In this document: positions 16,836 to 25,197 of the stretch, piece after piece
Layout of the letters: every line of letters begins with the position of its first letter
How positions within the stretch are numbered: position 1 is the first letter of the stretch
Origin: an uncultured Chthonomonas sp.
GTDB taxonomy: Bacteria; Armatimonadota; Chthonomonadetes; Chthonomonadales; Chthonomonadaceae
NCBI GenBank assembly: GCA_903859705.1
Contig: CAIONQ010000063.1
Span: 1-55,610 of the forward strand
Direction of reading: 5' to 3'
Length of the DNA stretch: 55,610 bases
Notes under the pieces: generated by a model
Database searches by the model: none
What the model was told of the DNA's origin: nothing
What the model saw: only the letters and a program-made list of their open reading frames with translations
Position numbers and translations under genes: made by a program

Positions 16836-16885
16836 ATTCTATCTCCGAAACGCAAGCAGAATAGTTAAATTATTGCATAGTGGCC
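16227..16885 (-). repeat. Uma2 direct repeat, unit 2 (mate at 14851-15515)
   Basis: This is the second unit of the tandem duplication, including the upstream tail ATAGTTAAATTATTGCATAG. It ends just before the stop of the ankyrin gene, so the 3' end of that gene marks the repeat border. Confidence 0.85.
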
Positions 16886-16892
16886 AGCGCGC

Positions 16893-18089
16893 TCATTGCG
16901 GCGCCTGAACTTTCTCCGGTGCCATGCTGCGGTTCGGCAATATGTAATGATCCAGTGTCCAGGGTTTGCTGGCGCCGGTAGCCGTGGCTCCGTGTGATTT
17001 TAATTGGGCAGCCACATCAAGCAGGTGCGTTCTTTCCTGTTCTGTTTGAGCTTTAGAAAGCCTCTGATTTACAACGTCTAGTGCCGTGCAGCCGTTGGTA
17101 CCGCGCTGATTTACCTCCAGGCCGGGTACGGAGGTGAGAGCCCAGGCAGTAACAGCAAGCTCGGGGTTTGTTACTGCAAACATTAGTATAGTATCGCCGT
17201 TGCGGGTTTTTTGTGAGATATCTCCACCCAGAGCAGCAACACGCTTTACAATGGCCAGGCCGCAGTGCGCAGTGGCCATCATAACGGTGGAAATCCCAGT
17301 AGCAGGCGTAGTATCCTCCACCGTTGCCCCATGGTTCAGCAGGTAAGTGGCAACTTCGTCGTTTCCCGCTGCACACTGGCAAAAGAGAGGTGTGCTGCCA
17401 TCATACGCCGCCGCACTGATATTTGCGCCATTGGCTAAAAGTACTTCAGTTTTGCGCCGGTCTGCAGAAAACAGGGCAGTGCGCCCGGTTTCAATGTCCT
17501 TGGCATTTGCAGATGTCCCGTTCATCAACAGTGCCAGTGCATCGTCTTTTTCTGCTATGCAGAGATTCCTGTAGGCATCCTGCTCTATACCTGGTTTGGA
17601 TGATACCAGCTGCAGTACTAACTTATGCATGCGGCGCTGCACTGCTATATCTAGCAGGGTGTGCCCGTGGCTATCGCGCTTAAACGTGGTGGCCCCTGCG
17701 GAATGCAGGGCTATGGCGAGGTTCTCAAACCCCTCGGCTTCACTGCTATCTGGTGGCCCAAGTTTTTCAGAGGCCTCTATCAACAGGTCCAGCCCGGAAA
17801 TGCGCTCGCCAAACTCTTCCACCGAAGTTTTGTGCTGCATATGGGTTTTGACGCGCTGCCATGCAATGCCAAATGTGGGTTCTGCCCCGGTAGGAAGTGC
17901 CCCATAACCATCAGAACCCCGGCCAACAATGTCCTGTGCTTTCCGAAAGTCCAGCGCTTTAATAGCGGTAACAAGCTCCCGCTTGCGAATCAGGGTGTGC
18001 AATTCGGCGCGTACGGATAACAACACCAGCATCACTGCCAGCGCGATAAGTGCAAAAAATGTTGATGCAATAAAAGCGTTGCGTTTCAT
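16893..18089 (-). CDS. Membrane-anchored ankyrin-repeat protein
   Basis: The protein has 398 aa. An N-terminal hydrophobic segment (FIASTFFALIALAVMLVLL) preceded by MKRNA should anchor it, with the rest outside the cytoplasm. Repeats follow from about residue 140: HTLLDIAVQRRMHKLVLQLV, GRTALFSADRRKTEVLLANGANI, GSTPLFCQCAAGNDEVATYLLNHGA, GISTVMMATAHCGLAIVKRVAALGG, GDTILMFAVTNPELAVTAWAL, GCTALDVVNQRL. This is six or so ankyrin repeats, a protein-binding scaffold. The partner is unknown. The 248-bp space to the divergent gene at 18338 should hold promoters for both, but no strong match stands out. Confidence 0.85.
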   Translation of the reverse strand: MKRNAFIASTFFALIALAVMLVLLSVRAELHTLIRKRELVTAIKALDFRKAQDIVGRGSDGYGALPTGAEPTFGIAWQRVKTHMQHKTSVEEFGERISGLDLLIEASEKLGPPDSSEAEGFENLAIALHSAGATTFKRDSHGHTLLDIAVQRRMHKLVLQLVSSKPGIEQDAYRNLCIAEKDDALALLMNGTSANAKDIETGRTALFSADRRKTEVLLANGANISAAAYDGSTPLFCQCAAGNDEVATYLLNHGATVEDTTPATGISTVMMATAHCGLAIVKRVAALGGDISQKTRNGDTILMFAVTNPELAVTAWALTSVPGLEVNQRGTNGCTALDVVNQRLSKAQTEQERTHLLDVAAQLKSHGATATGASKPWTLDHYILPNRSMAPEKVQAPQ

Positions 18090-18337
18090 AACGGCATTTC
18101 GTTTGTCTAAACTATTGCGGTTTACGTTCCAAGTGAATGGTACTCATTCGCCATTTAGCGGCCGAGCAGTGCATTAGTATGCCATCCTGGCGGCTTGTGG
18201 AGCAACAGCCCCGGCGGTTTGCGTACAGTATCTGTGCAGGAACTGGAGTGCGCGTGTAGAAATAAGGGCAGCACGGCATAGCATGATGCCCCTGCGTGTT
18301 TAACAGCCAATAGATTGTGGGTGAGGGCGATTATAGT

Positions 18338-20380
18338 ATGAACCTTCGTAAGTTTGCCCGAAAACTTTGGTACTTCGCGCCGGGGATCCTGGCGATGCTT
18401 GCCGTTTCTACAGCCAATGCGGCCCCGCCCGCCCCTCACCGGCCCGCCCCTCCGGATCCAGAGGTAACCTGGGCAAACAGAATTCTGCCTCTGCTGGATA
18501 AGCAGTGCCTTAAATGCCATGCCGGTGTGCGCCAGCGTGGTGGGCTGGATTTGCGCTCGCTGGATACCGCCCTGCGCGGTGGCGATTCCGGACCGGCACT
18601 TGTGCCAGGACAGCCAACAAAAAGCCGCCTGTTTCAGTACATTCAGCCTGGCGCTGCAGATCATATGCCCCCAGATCCACGCAAACAGCTAACGCCTGCG
18701 GAAATTGCAGAGGTGCGTGGCTGGATCGCTTCCCTCCCTCCCTCCTCTAAGCCTCTGCCAGCCAATGCCACGGCGGATAAAACCTGGGCCCAGGCCTACC
18801 TCGTGGATTACAAAGCAGCGGTCAAAAGCAAAGATGTACTGCCTGCCGGCACAGCTGGCAGCCGTGCCATAGACTGGTTTATGCTAAAATCCTGGCAGAA
18901 GGCGGCCGTTCAGGCTTCGCCAATCTGTGATGACGCTTCCTACTTGCGGCGTGCCAGCCTGGATATTATAGGCAGGGTTCCCACGCGGGAAGAGAGCACA
19001 CACTACTTTGCAGATACCGCCTCTCAGCGGCGTGCGCATCTGGTGGATGGATTGCTTTCCAGCCCGGAATATTCTCGCCGAATGCGAGAGCTGTTTGATC
19101 CTGTTTTGATGGGGCGTGCAAGTGCCGATAGAGCGCGGGAACGCACCGATCGTGGCTGGTATGCATTTCTTGAAAATGCCTTCGCCACCGATGCACCCTG
19201 GAATGAAACGGTGCGACAGATGATTGTTGCACGCACGGCTCAGGGACCAGCACGCGGGGCAGTGTGCTTTCTTTCCGAACGCGGAGATAACTTTCAGGCC
19301 ATGGCTGAGGCCGTTGCGCCGATTACATTTGGTGTTCAGGTCGCCTGTGCACAGTGCCATAACCATCCTCTATCCTGGGAGATCGAGCAGAGGCACTACT
19401 GGGGAATGGTTTCTGTATTCAATCGGAGCAAAAACACCGATTCTGAGGTAGGTCCAGGGGTTTCCGAAAGGGCCACCGGCGGGTTCATCAACTTTACAAA
19501 CCTTAAAAAAGAGTCGCAGCCAGCAGCCCTTGTGTTCCTCAATGGCAAAAGCGTGGTTGAAAAGGTGCCCGGCCCCAATGAGAAAGAGATAGATACCCCG
19601 GATCTGTACCTGGTTCCACCCGCGAAAGATGGCAAGCGCCCGCATGAACCAGCCGTGCCGAAATTCTCTCGCCGAGAGCAGTTTGCAGAATCAGTAACAA
19701 AAGATAACCCAATGCTTGCCCGAGCCATGGCCAACCGCATATGGGCCGTGATGCTCGGCAGGGGCATAGTGCACCCTGTCGATCAGATAGATTCAAGGCA
19801 CAGAGCATCGCAGCCAGAACTACTGGAGTGGCTCGGAGCAGATTTTGCGGCAAGCGGATACAGGGTGAAATCTCTGATTCGTGAAATTGCGCTTTCCCGG
19901 GTGTATCAGCTGGATTCACGCCCGGCAGGCAAAACGCCTCCTCTGCCCGAGACCTTTGCTCGCGCTCTTGATAAACCACTTACTGCCGAACAGCTGTTGC
20001 GCTCTATAGGCGTTTGCCTGGCGAACAATCCGGAGGCGTTGGTAAAGCCAGATCTAGTTCGCGCCTTTGCAGATGAGTTTCCAGATGTTATGCCCGAGAA
20101 CTACAATCCAACCCTGCAACAGGCGCTATTTCTCTCCAACTCTCCGGCAGTAAACAGGCTCATTGCGCCTGATGCAACCAATCTAACAGCCCAGCTTGTG
20201 CGGCAGGCAGGCAGCGAAAAGGTAGTTAAGCTTGCCTTTTATTCGGTGCTCGGCAGAAGCCCGGACGCCACCGAGTTGCAGCAATGTGGCCTTATGCTGA
20301 AGGGCACCGCCACCGATAGGGCCGCAAAAAACCTGGTGTGGGCCCTGCTAACTAGCGCCGAATTTATGCTTAACCACTGA
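18338..20380 (+). CDS. DUF1549/DUF1553 protein with c-type haem motif (PSCyt1)
   Basis: The protein has 680 aa from the ATG at 18338; a GTG seven codons upstream is possible. A signal peptide ends near ANAA. A planctomycete cytochrome-c-like domain carries the haem-binding motif CLKCH at residues 57-61 and ends with MPPDPRKQLTPAEIAEVRGWI. A DUF1549 part follows (RRASLDIIGRVPTREE, LLSSPEYSRRMRELF, APWNETVRQMI), then CAQCHNHP, a second possible haem motif, and a DUF1553 part (NPMLARAMANRIWAVMLGRGIVHPVD, LLEWLGADFAASGYRVKSLIREI). These proteins pair with DUF1501 partners in Planctomycetes and Armatimonadota; their substrate is unknown. It is the first gene of a three-gene operon. Confidence 0.9.
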   Translation: MNLRKFARKLWYFAPGILAMLAVSTANAAPPAPHRPAPPDPEVTWANRILPLLDKQCLKCHAGVRQRGGLDLRSLDTALRGGDSGPALVPGQPTKSRLFQYIQPGAADHMPPDPRKQLTPAEIAEVRGWIASLPPSSKPLPANATADKTWAQAYLVDYKAAVKSKDVLPAGTAGSRAIDWFMLKSWQKAAVQASPICDDASYLRRASLDIIGRVPTREESTHYFADTASQRRAHLVDGLLSSPEYSRRMRELFDPVLMGRASADRARERTDRGWYAFLENAFATDAPWNETVRQMIVARTAQGPARGAVCFLSERGDNFQAMAEAVAPITFGVQVACAQCHNHPLSWEIEQRHYWGMVSVFNRSKNTDSEVGPGVSERATGGFINFTNLKKESQPAALVFLNGKSVVEKVPGPNEKEIDTPDLYLVPPAKDGKRPHEPAVPKFSRREQFAESVTKDNPMLARAMANRIWAVMLGRGIVHPVDQIDSRHRASQPELLEWLGADFAASGYRVKSLIREIALSRVYQLDSRPAGKTPPLPETFARALDKPLTAEQLLRSIGVCLANNPEALVKPDLVRAFADEFPDVMPENYNPTLQQALFLSNSPAVNRLIAPDATNLTAQLVRQAGSEKVVKLAFYSVLGRSPDATELQQCGLMLKGTATDRAAKNLVWALLTSAEFMLNH

Positions 20381-20402
20381 TCTACAGGCAGAGATACAAA
20401 CC

Positions 20403-21749
20403 ATGAGCTTTGACGAAGACAACAATCAGAAGCCAGCGGGAGATGGCACGTGCCAAACTCCAGAGCATACCGTTCACCGCCGCTTGTTTCTGCAGGGTGC
20501 ATTTGGTGCCGGGGCTGCCTCCGTAATGAGTTTCAGCGGCCTGTTTTCACTGCCTGCCATTGCAGAGGCGGCAAAGAGGCAGCAAAAGCGATGCATTTTG
20601 CTGTGGCTTTGCGGAGCCCCTAGCCAGTTTGAAACCTGGGACCCCAAACCAGAGAGCGCCTACAGGGGCCCGTTTGGCTCTATTGCCACAAAAATCCCGG
20701 GAGTGCGCTTCGGCGAAATGATGTCGAAAACGGCCACCATCGCAGATAAACTCTCAATAGTTCGCTCTATGCGAACCAAGCCGGGAGAGCACTTTCAGGC
20801 TATTGATCTGCTGCAGCGCGGTGCCGAGCCCCGGGATCCTTTTGTGCGCCCCACTCTTGGCTCTGTATTGGCGCAGCAGCTCGGGCAGTTAAACAATCCC
20901 ATTCCAAACTTCATTTTGCTGGATCCCTGCCCGGAAGGGAATGAGTTCAAAGCATTTAAGGCGGGAAACTGGGCTGGCTGGCTTGGCGCGCAATATGGCC
21001 CGGTGCGTGCAGGCGGGGAATTCAAGCCGGAGTACGTGGATAGGTTTGTGGATACCACAACCCAGGATGCCGAGCAACGCGAGGCACTGCGCAAGTTTCT
21101 TACGCGCAAGTATCAAAACGAGCGTGCCAGCGCGGCGGCATCTTCTGAAAATGCCGTATTCGATAGGGTGAAAGGGCTGATGAGCTGCGCGCCGCTCTTT
21201 GATCTGAACAAGCTGCCAGCAAGAGATAAAGAACGTTACGGGCCGGGCACATTCGGGCTGCACACCCTTATGGCACGGAACCTGGTGGAGAACGGGGCCC
21301 CGTTTGTGATGGTGGCAAACGGCATGCCCTGGGATTGCCATGTGTTTCAACACGAGATCTATCAGATGCTGGTACCAGATCTGGATAACATCATTCACTG
21401 CCTGATAACTGATCTTGAAGAGCGAGGCATGCTGGATAGCACACTGGTTATAATGATGGGCGAGTTCGGCAGAACCCCCTGGTTAAACGTTGCCCGCGGA
21501 CGAGATCACTACCCGGATGCCTGGAGCATGGCCATGGCGGGCTGCGGCATTAAACGAGGCGTTGTGGTGGGAGCAACCGATAAGGACGGTGTAGAAGTGG
21601 TGGATAAACCGTTTACGGAGAAGAACCTGTTTGCAACCATCTTTTCTGCCCTCGGTATTGATCCCTATGCGGAGTACGAAGGGCCAAATCTTGCCGCCTT
21701 TAGCCGCGTAGAGGAGCACGCTGCCCCCATAAAGGAGGTGCTGCTATGA
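20403..21749 (+). CDS. DUF1501 protein with Tat-type signal
   Basis: The protein has 448 aa. The N-terminus contains HRRLFLQGAFGAGAASV, a Tat-like signal, so it is probably exported folded. Then come ILLWLCGAPSQFETWDPKPE, GVRFGEMMSKTATIADKLSIVRSM, FVMVANGMPWDCHVFQ, and MGEFGRTPWLN near residue 350. These metal-ligand-like motifs match the alkaline-phosphatase-like fold expected for DUF1501. It starts 22 bp after the DUF1549 gene and overlaps the next gene by 4 bp (ATGA). The tight DUF1549-DUF1501 pairing is a known arrangement. A phosphatase or sulfatase-type activity is a fold-based guess. Confidence 0.9.
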   Translation: MSFDEDNNQKPAGDGTCQTPEHTVHRRLFLQGAFGAGAASVMSFSGLFSLPAIAEAAKRQQKRCILLWLCGAPSQFETWDPKPESAYRGPFGSIATKIPGVRFGEMMSKTATIADKLSIVRSMRTKPGEHFQAIDLLQRGAEPRDPFVRPTLGSVLAQQLGQLNNPIPNFILLDPCPEGNEFKAFKAGNWAGWLGAQYGPVRAGGEFKPEYVDRFVDTTTQDAEQREALRKFLTRKYQNERASAAASSENAVFDRVKGLMSCAPLFDLNKLPARDKERYGPGTFGLHTLMARNLVENGAPFVMVANGMPWDCHVFQHEIYQMLVPDLDNIIHCLITDLEERGMLDSTLVIMMGEFGRTPWLNVARGRDHYPDAWSMAMAGCGIKRGVVVGATDKDGVEVVDKPFTEKNLFATIFSALGIDPYAEYEGPNLAAFSRVEEHAAPIKEVLL

Positions 21750-22831
21750 GCCCCACATCACTTCCAATTGCCGATCGCGTACTAACGGAGCTAAAAGAGC
21801 TGCCGTTGCCTTCGGCAGCCCTGGCTTTTGACATTTCCCAGGATCACAAAAAGTACTATGCCGCCTGCTTTGATGGCGTTTACGAGCTGGATGCCGAAAC
21901 CGCAAAGCGCCGCCAACTCTACAAACATGAAAGCTATGCGAGCGGCGTGCAGATAGTGCACGCTTCCTCAGAGGTGATAAGCGCGGGCTTCGATGGCGCC
22001 CTTACGTGGTACAGCCTTGCCTCTGGCAAAACAGTTCGCACGGTAAAGGCCCATAATTTCTGGAGCTGGAAGATGCGCCTTTCTCCGGATCAGAAGCTCG
22101 TGGCCTCGGTAACCGGGCAATACAAAGCAGGTGGATATAAGTATGAGCCCGCTCCCGAGCGTGAACCAAGCGTTCGCATATACGATGCACTTACCGGGGG
22201 GGAGAAAGCCAATTTTCCACATGTTCCATCGGTGCAGGCCGTTGCCTTTTCACCGGATAGCAAGCATGTGGCCGCCGCCAACATCATGGGCGAGGTGCGA
22301 ATTTGGAACATCGCATCTGGCAAGCAGGTGGCGGGCTTCACCACCCCGGATTTTACATGCTGGGGCATTATTAAGAACCACCACTATGTTGGTGGAATAT
22401 TTGACATGTGCTTCAGCCCGGATGGCAAACATCTTCTTGTTTGTGGAATGGGGCCAATGGTAGACCCCATGGCTGGCAACGGCAAACAAACCTGGCAGCG
22501 TTTTGCCTGGCAGGAGAACCCCGCACGTAAGATAGCGCAAATTGACGATAAAGATGCCGGTGCCGGGCTAATGGAAGCCATTAAATTCCACCCGGATCAG
22601 GATGCCTTTGTTATGGCGGGCCGCCTGAACCAGGGAAAATGGAGTGCCGCCATCTTCTCAACCGCCACAGGAAGAATGATAACTGCCACCGATTCTCGCA
22701 TGCGCGTTACGGATAGCGCCTGGCTGCAGGATGGTAAGGTGCTTGCGATTAGTGGTGCCCGGCAGCAGGAGCGCCCAAAGAATGGCGTTTGCCCGGACTT
22801 CGGTTCGATAAAGCTCTATAAATTTGCCTGA
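21746..22831 (+). CDS. WD40-repeat protein
   Basis: The protein has 361 aa and starts inside the stop of the DUF1501 gene (ATGA overlap), so it is translationally coupled. Repeat signatures include SAALAFDISQDHKKYYAACFDGVYELD, VQAVAFSPDSKHVAAANIMGEVRIWN, FDMCFSPDGKHLLVCG and SAWLQDGKVLAISG, which give a seven-bladed propeller. No signal peptide is seen, so it may act in the cytoplasm or rely on the partner for location. WD40 genes often accompany DUF1549/DUF1501 pairs. It may scaffold the complex. The next gene is convergent with only five bases between the stops. Confidence 0.85.
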   Translation: MSPTSLPIADRVLTELKELPLPSAALAFDISQDHKKYYAACFDGVYELDAETAKRRQLYKHESYASGVQIVHASSEVISAGFDGALTWYSLASGKTVRTVKAHNFWSWKMRLSPDQKLVASVTGQYKAGGYKYEPAPEREPSVRIYDALTGGEKANFPHVPSVQAVAFSPDSKHVAAANIMGEVRIWNIASGKQVAGFTTPDFTCWGIIKNHHYVGGIFDMCFSPDGKHLLVCGMGPMVDPMAGNGKQTWQRFAWQENPARKIAQIDDKDAGAGLMEAIKFHPDQDAFVMAGRLNQGKWSAAIFSTATGRMITATDSRMRVTDSAWLQDGKVLAISGARQQERPKNGVCPDFGSIKLYKFA

Positions 22832-22836
22832 TGTGC

Positions 22837-24789
22837 TTAGCAATCGCTTAGCGTGCGTGGCGGAATAGCAGCTCGCAGGGCGTTTGCTACGGCAAGCACA
22901 TCAATAATCTCCTGCCCAAGCGCGCCCTGAACAGGGGTAATGTGCCCGGTTGCGGCAAGCCCCATTCCTGCAATGCTGAGTGCCATGCCACCAACGGCGC
23001 TCTGCAGGGCAATAGTGCGCAGCCGCTGGCCAATGTGAAAAAGCACATCAACGCGCTCCAGAGAGCTCTCGAGAATTACCGCCCCGGCTGCCTCGCTGGT
23101 AATTTCGCTGCCACTGCCAAATGCCACGCCAATAGATGCCGCGGTTAAGGCGGGAGCATCGTTTATGCCATCGCCCAAAAACAACGTAAACTCTCTTGCA
23201 GTTTCTTTCTTCACAAATTCCAGCTTCTGCTCTGGCGTGCAATCCGCATACACTTCTTGAATGCCTACCTTCTCTGCAAGGTCGGCCGCCTCAGACATAC
23301 GGTCGCCTGAAATCAGAACGGTGCGAATAATTCCGTGATGTGGGGCAAGGTGCTGAATGAAATGGGCACCTTCTGCCCTGGGTTCATCCCGGAACTGCAG
23401 TGCCGCGGCGTACTCGCCATCAATTAACACCAGGCACTCCAGCCCGGGCCGCTGTTCCGGCAATGATGGAAGCAATTCTGGGAGGGATCTCGCGATTTGT
23501 GCCCTGCCCGTTATCCGTACTGTATGGCCAGCAACCTGTGCTTGCAGCCCTTCGCCGGGCAGCTCTCGAACTTCTGTGGGCTCGTGACGCATCAGGGATT
23601 TGGCCCCGGCCGCTTCCACAATAGCGGTAGCTAGCGGGTGTTTTGAGTAGCGTTCCACGCTGGCCACCAGGCTCAATACGTCGTCCTGGCTCATACCGGA
23701 TTTTTCTCTCAATGTAATATGGTTCAGCCTCGGGCGGCCGTAAGTGAGGGTACCGGTTTTATCAAATATCGCTACCTTACATCGGCTAATGCTTTCGAGT
23801 ACCGCCGGATCTTTTATAATGATTCCTTTGCGTGCAGCCAGCGAAATCGAGCCTATAATCGCAATTGGGATGGCGATTAGCAGGGGGCATGGCGTGGCAA
23901 TTACCAGAACCGATAGAAACCGAATTGGGCTGTGTGAAATCCCCCAGGCAAGAAATGCAATGCCGAGTGCTGTGGGTGTGTACCACGCTCCCAATTGATC
24001 GCCGAGGCGGCGAAGTTGTGGTCGTTGCTGCTCCGATTGCTGCATTACCCGCATTATGCGAGCATACCGAGAATCAGATGCCGGCCGCTCGCACACAATT
24101 GTCAGCGCGGCGTCTCCGTTAACCGCTCCGCTAAGCACGGGGGTGCCGGGCGCCTTTGCAATCTGGTAGGGCTCCCCGGTGAGGTAAGACTCATCCATAA
24201 AGCCATGGCCATCCACTACGCTGCCATCTACCGGGCACAGAGCATGTGGCAGAACCACCAGGATATCTCCAACTACAACTGACTCCAGAGGCGTCTCTTC
24301 CAGGCGCTCTCCATGCTTTCGAACTGCGGTATGCGGCATTCTGCGCGAGAGTGCGCGCAGAACCGAGGAGGCACTTCGGGAGGCATACACCTCCAGCGCT
24401 TCACCACCCGAAAGCATCAGCACAACCAGAGCCCCTGCCAAGTATTCATGCAAAGCAGTGGATACAACAATGGATATGCCAGCAAGCAGATCGGAACCAA
24501 ACTGGCCAGAACACAACTTTTTAAGCAGCGTGAGAACCAGGGGTGTACCGCCTAAAAGTAGCACAACCTCAAGAGGTATATCCGATATCGGGCTCTGTCC
24601 ACTCAGGAGGGGAAGTTGAATAGAGCCTGCAGAGTGGAGGCACAGGCTGGCAACTATCCCTATAATGGCAAGGGCTGCAGTAATCGCCTGAAACAGGCTA
24701 CTCTCGGGTGCCACGGATTGGGCTTCACTCGCTGGGGACTCTATCGTAGTATTACTATCTGATGGCATGTTGCTAATGTGTGGCTTCAT
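22837..24789 (-). CDS. P1B-type heavy-metal-translocating ATPase with TPC motif
   Basis: The protein has 650 aa. Key motifs: TGEP at 204-207, TPC at 299-301 in the metal-binding membrane helix (followed by PLLIAIPIAIIG), DKTGT at 343-347, SKHPLATAIVEAA, and GDGINDAPALT near the C-terminus. There is no N-terminal CXXC metal-binding domain; the first 30 residues are polar. TPC in place of CPC excludes a classical copper or zinc/cadmium pump and is closer to P1B-4/P1B-5 pumps, linked to Co, Ni or Fe. The metal is therefore uncertain. It acts in the inner membrane. The gene is alone on the minus strand, convergent with the WD40 gene and downstream of the RND terminator. Confidence 0.88.
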   Translation of the reverse strand: MKPHISNMPSDSNTTIESPASEAQSVAPESSLFQAITAALAIIGIVASLCLHSAGSIQLPLLSGQSPISDIPLEVVLLLGGTPLVLTLLKKLCSGQFGSDLLAGISIVVSTALHEYLAGALVVLMLSGGEALEVYASRSASSVLRALSRRMPHTAVRKHGERLEETPLESVVVGDILVVLPHALCPVDGSVVDGHGFMDESYLTGEPYQIAKAPGTPVLSGAVNGDAALTIVCERPASDSRYARIMRVMQQSEQQRPQLRRLGDQLGAWYTPTALGIAFLAWGISHSPIRFLSVLVIATPCPLLIAIPIAIIGSISLAARKGIIIKDPAVLESISRCKVAIFDKTGTLTYGRPRLNHITLREKSGMSQDDVLSLVASVERYSKHPLATAIVEAAGAKSLMRHEPTEVRELPGEGLQAQVAGHTVRITGRAQIARSLPELLPSLPEQRPGLECLVLIDGEYAAALQFRDEPRAEGAHFIQHLAPHHGIIRTVLISGDRMSEAADLAEKVGIQEVYADCTPEQKLEFVKKETAREFTLFLGDGINDAPALTAASIGVAFGSGSEITSEAAGAVILESSLERVDVLFHIGQRLRTIALQSAVGGMALSIAGMGLAATGHITPVQGALGQEIIDVLAVANALRAAIPPRTLSDC

Positions 24790-24830
24790 AAGTGCTCTCT
24801 CTCATTCTGTTTTTTGGGGCAGAAAACAGA

Positions 24831-24874
24831 AAAAACCCTGCGGAACTTGACATTAAGTGTCAGTCCCGCAGGGT
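24831..24874 (-). terminator. Rho-independent terminator after the hopanoid/RND operon
   Basis: The outer stem ACCCTGCGG/CCGCAGGGT and inner TTGACA/TGTCAG pairs span 24835-24874. On the minus strand the hairpin is followed by a T run (24829-24835). It lies about 320 bp beyond the stop of the RND permease gene and just before the P-type ATPase start. Confidence 0.8.
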
Positions 24875-24887
24875 CTTGTGAACCTGC

Positions 24888-25100
24888 TGCTGTCTCTCAT
24901 CTGCAATAAGGGGAGAGACAGCCCGGCCGCACATCAGTACTGCTGATGCCGCCTGTTCTGCCGTTATTCAGTTGTAGATCCTGTGCACAACAAAGAGGCG
25001 CATCGGATCGGTGCCCTCCCGCACCTTCTCTGGTGCGGCCAACCGCGCATCATACGCCTCTGTCAAACGCATGGTACACAGCGGGGGTCGCTGGATTTAC
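24888..25100 (-). other. Structured intergenic segment, possible non-coding RNA
   Basis: Between the RND stop (25198) and the terminator (24831) lie about 320 bases with no credible ORF. Two strong hairpins are visible: GCTGTCTCTC/GAGAGACAGC at 24888-24921 with a 14-base loop, and an outer AGAGGCG/CGCCTCT at 24993-25061 enclosing an inner CCGCACC/GGTGCGG at 25019-25038. On the minus strand a TATAAT-like hexamer occurs near 25152-25157 without a good -35. It could be a trailer of the operon mRNA or a separate small RNA. No known family is recognised. Confidence 0.35.
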
Positions 25101-25197
25101 CCAATCAATTGCTGTTTCTGCCAGACTGCAATTCCAGCAGTGCAACAAACAAATTATACACAGTAGGGCGGAATGTGGGTATCCCCAGATCGGCGGA

